Shown piece by piece: positions 37,480 to 37,615 of a DNA stretch of 37,615 nt. The DNA is from DAOUMU01 sp034409055 (GTDB lineage Bacteria > Chloroflexota > Anaerolineae > 4572-78 > J111). The notes below the pieces were generated by a model. That model had not been told where the DNA came from and ran no database searches. It worked only from the letters and a program-made list of their open reading frames with translations. Location of the stretch: positions 1 through 37,615 of the forward strand of contig DAOUMU010000304.1 in NCBI GenBank assembly GCA_034409055.1, written 5' to 3'. A program made the translations under genes and the position numbers. How positions within the stretch are numbered: the first letter of the stretch is position 1; each line of letters opens with the position of its first letter.

Positions 37480-37615
37480 CCGTAACTGCCTACCCTCATG
37501 TCATTCCGAGGAGCGCAGTACCCAAAGGGCATAAACGACGAGGAATCCCCGAAACTTTGGCCCAAAAGAGGTCTACCCTGTGCCCCTTGGGTATTTACCA
37601 AAACCTTGGGGATTC
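37480..37615. repeat. R1 palindromic repeat, copy 4 (cut by window end)
   Basis: Begins CCGTAACTGCCTACC and TGTCATTCCGAGGAGCG, contains the CAGTACCCAAAGGGCATAAA block shared with copy 2, and adds a CTGTGCCCCTTGGG segment not in copy 2. Its right arm lies beyond the window. Confidence 0.85.

Noticed and set aside
1..37615. CRISPR array
   Set aside because: Repeats are palindromic elements or period-7/8/9 tracts; no direct repeats of about 25-40 bp with regular unique spacers.
1..37615. tRNA or rRNA genes
   Set aside because: No cloverleaf with a GGTTCGA-type arm and no rRNA-like conserved segments were seen in the intergenic regions.

Overview
The window looks like chromosomal DNA of an uncultivated Chloroflexota bacterium, probably of the Anaerolineae type. 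This is an inference from moderate GC content, long intergenic spacers packed with palindromic and period-7 repeats, a gene remnant with a C-terminal YLPLIVK tail of the kind common on secreted Chloroflexota proteins, and the gene mix (YfhO-type membrane protein, KamA, OFA-type MFS carrier, eukaryote-type UDP-glucose pyrophosphorylase, many toxin-antitoxin pairs). No rRNA or tRNA gene is present to settle the taxonomy. No complete transposase, phage structural gene or CRISPR array was found.

Layout. 1-2907 (minus strand): a C-terminally truncated MFS exporter and an XPB/ERCC3-like DNA helicase. 2977-16524 (plus strand): the centrepiece, a cluster matching the Escherichia coli yehI-yehL-yehM-yehP-yehQ set. 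It has three tandem DUF4132 (YehI-like) copies (a 3' fragment, one intact, one frameshifted near its end), then a MoxR-type AAA+ ATPase, a DUF5682 protein, a vWA/MIDAS protein and a protein with two SWIM zinc fingers. The last three genes are tightly coupled (8-bp overlap, then a 1-bp gap). 16662-21095 (minus): an OFA-family MFS carrier and a large YfhO-family membrane protein. 21442-23210 (plus): lspA (apparently with an ATT start), a small unknown gene and rluD. 23188-23700 (minus): a sigma factor gene that has lost its recognition helix. 23853-24582: a Phd/YefM-PIN toxin-antitoxin pair. 24711-26902: kamA and a divergent Lrp/AsnC regulator. 27054-29263: a GlsB-type membrane protein, a zinc-ribbon coiled-coil protein and a LysM-amidase. 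29888-33544: a class III aminotransferase and htpG. 33557-34588: a solute-binding-protein remnant and an antitoxin-Doc pair. 34983-37430 (minus): UDP-glucose pyrophosphorylase and a HAD hydrolase.

How the genes may work together. The yeh-type cluster has the composition of a MoxR-vWA machine: an AAA+ motor, a metal-dependent vWA adaptor, a putative TIKI/EreA-like metal hydrolase (DUF5682), a zinc-binding SWIM protein and large repeat-like DUF4132 partners. Its biochemical role is not established to my knowledge. Duplication and decay of the DUF4132 gene suggest that this is the variable, perhaps target-recognising, subunit. KamA and the divergent Lrp-type regulator form a plausible lysine-responsive pair. 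lspA-rluD is a common housekeeping neighbourhood.

Repeats are unusually dense: four copies of a palindromic family beginning TGTCATTCCGAGGAGCG, two to three copies of a GTAGGGCAAGTTG hairpin family, several other terminal-inverted-repeat elements, and period-7 repeats at seven or more sites. Some have entered genes in frame (helicase, DUF5682 protein, MFS exporter). All functional statements rest on motif reading by eye. No database search was run.
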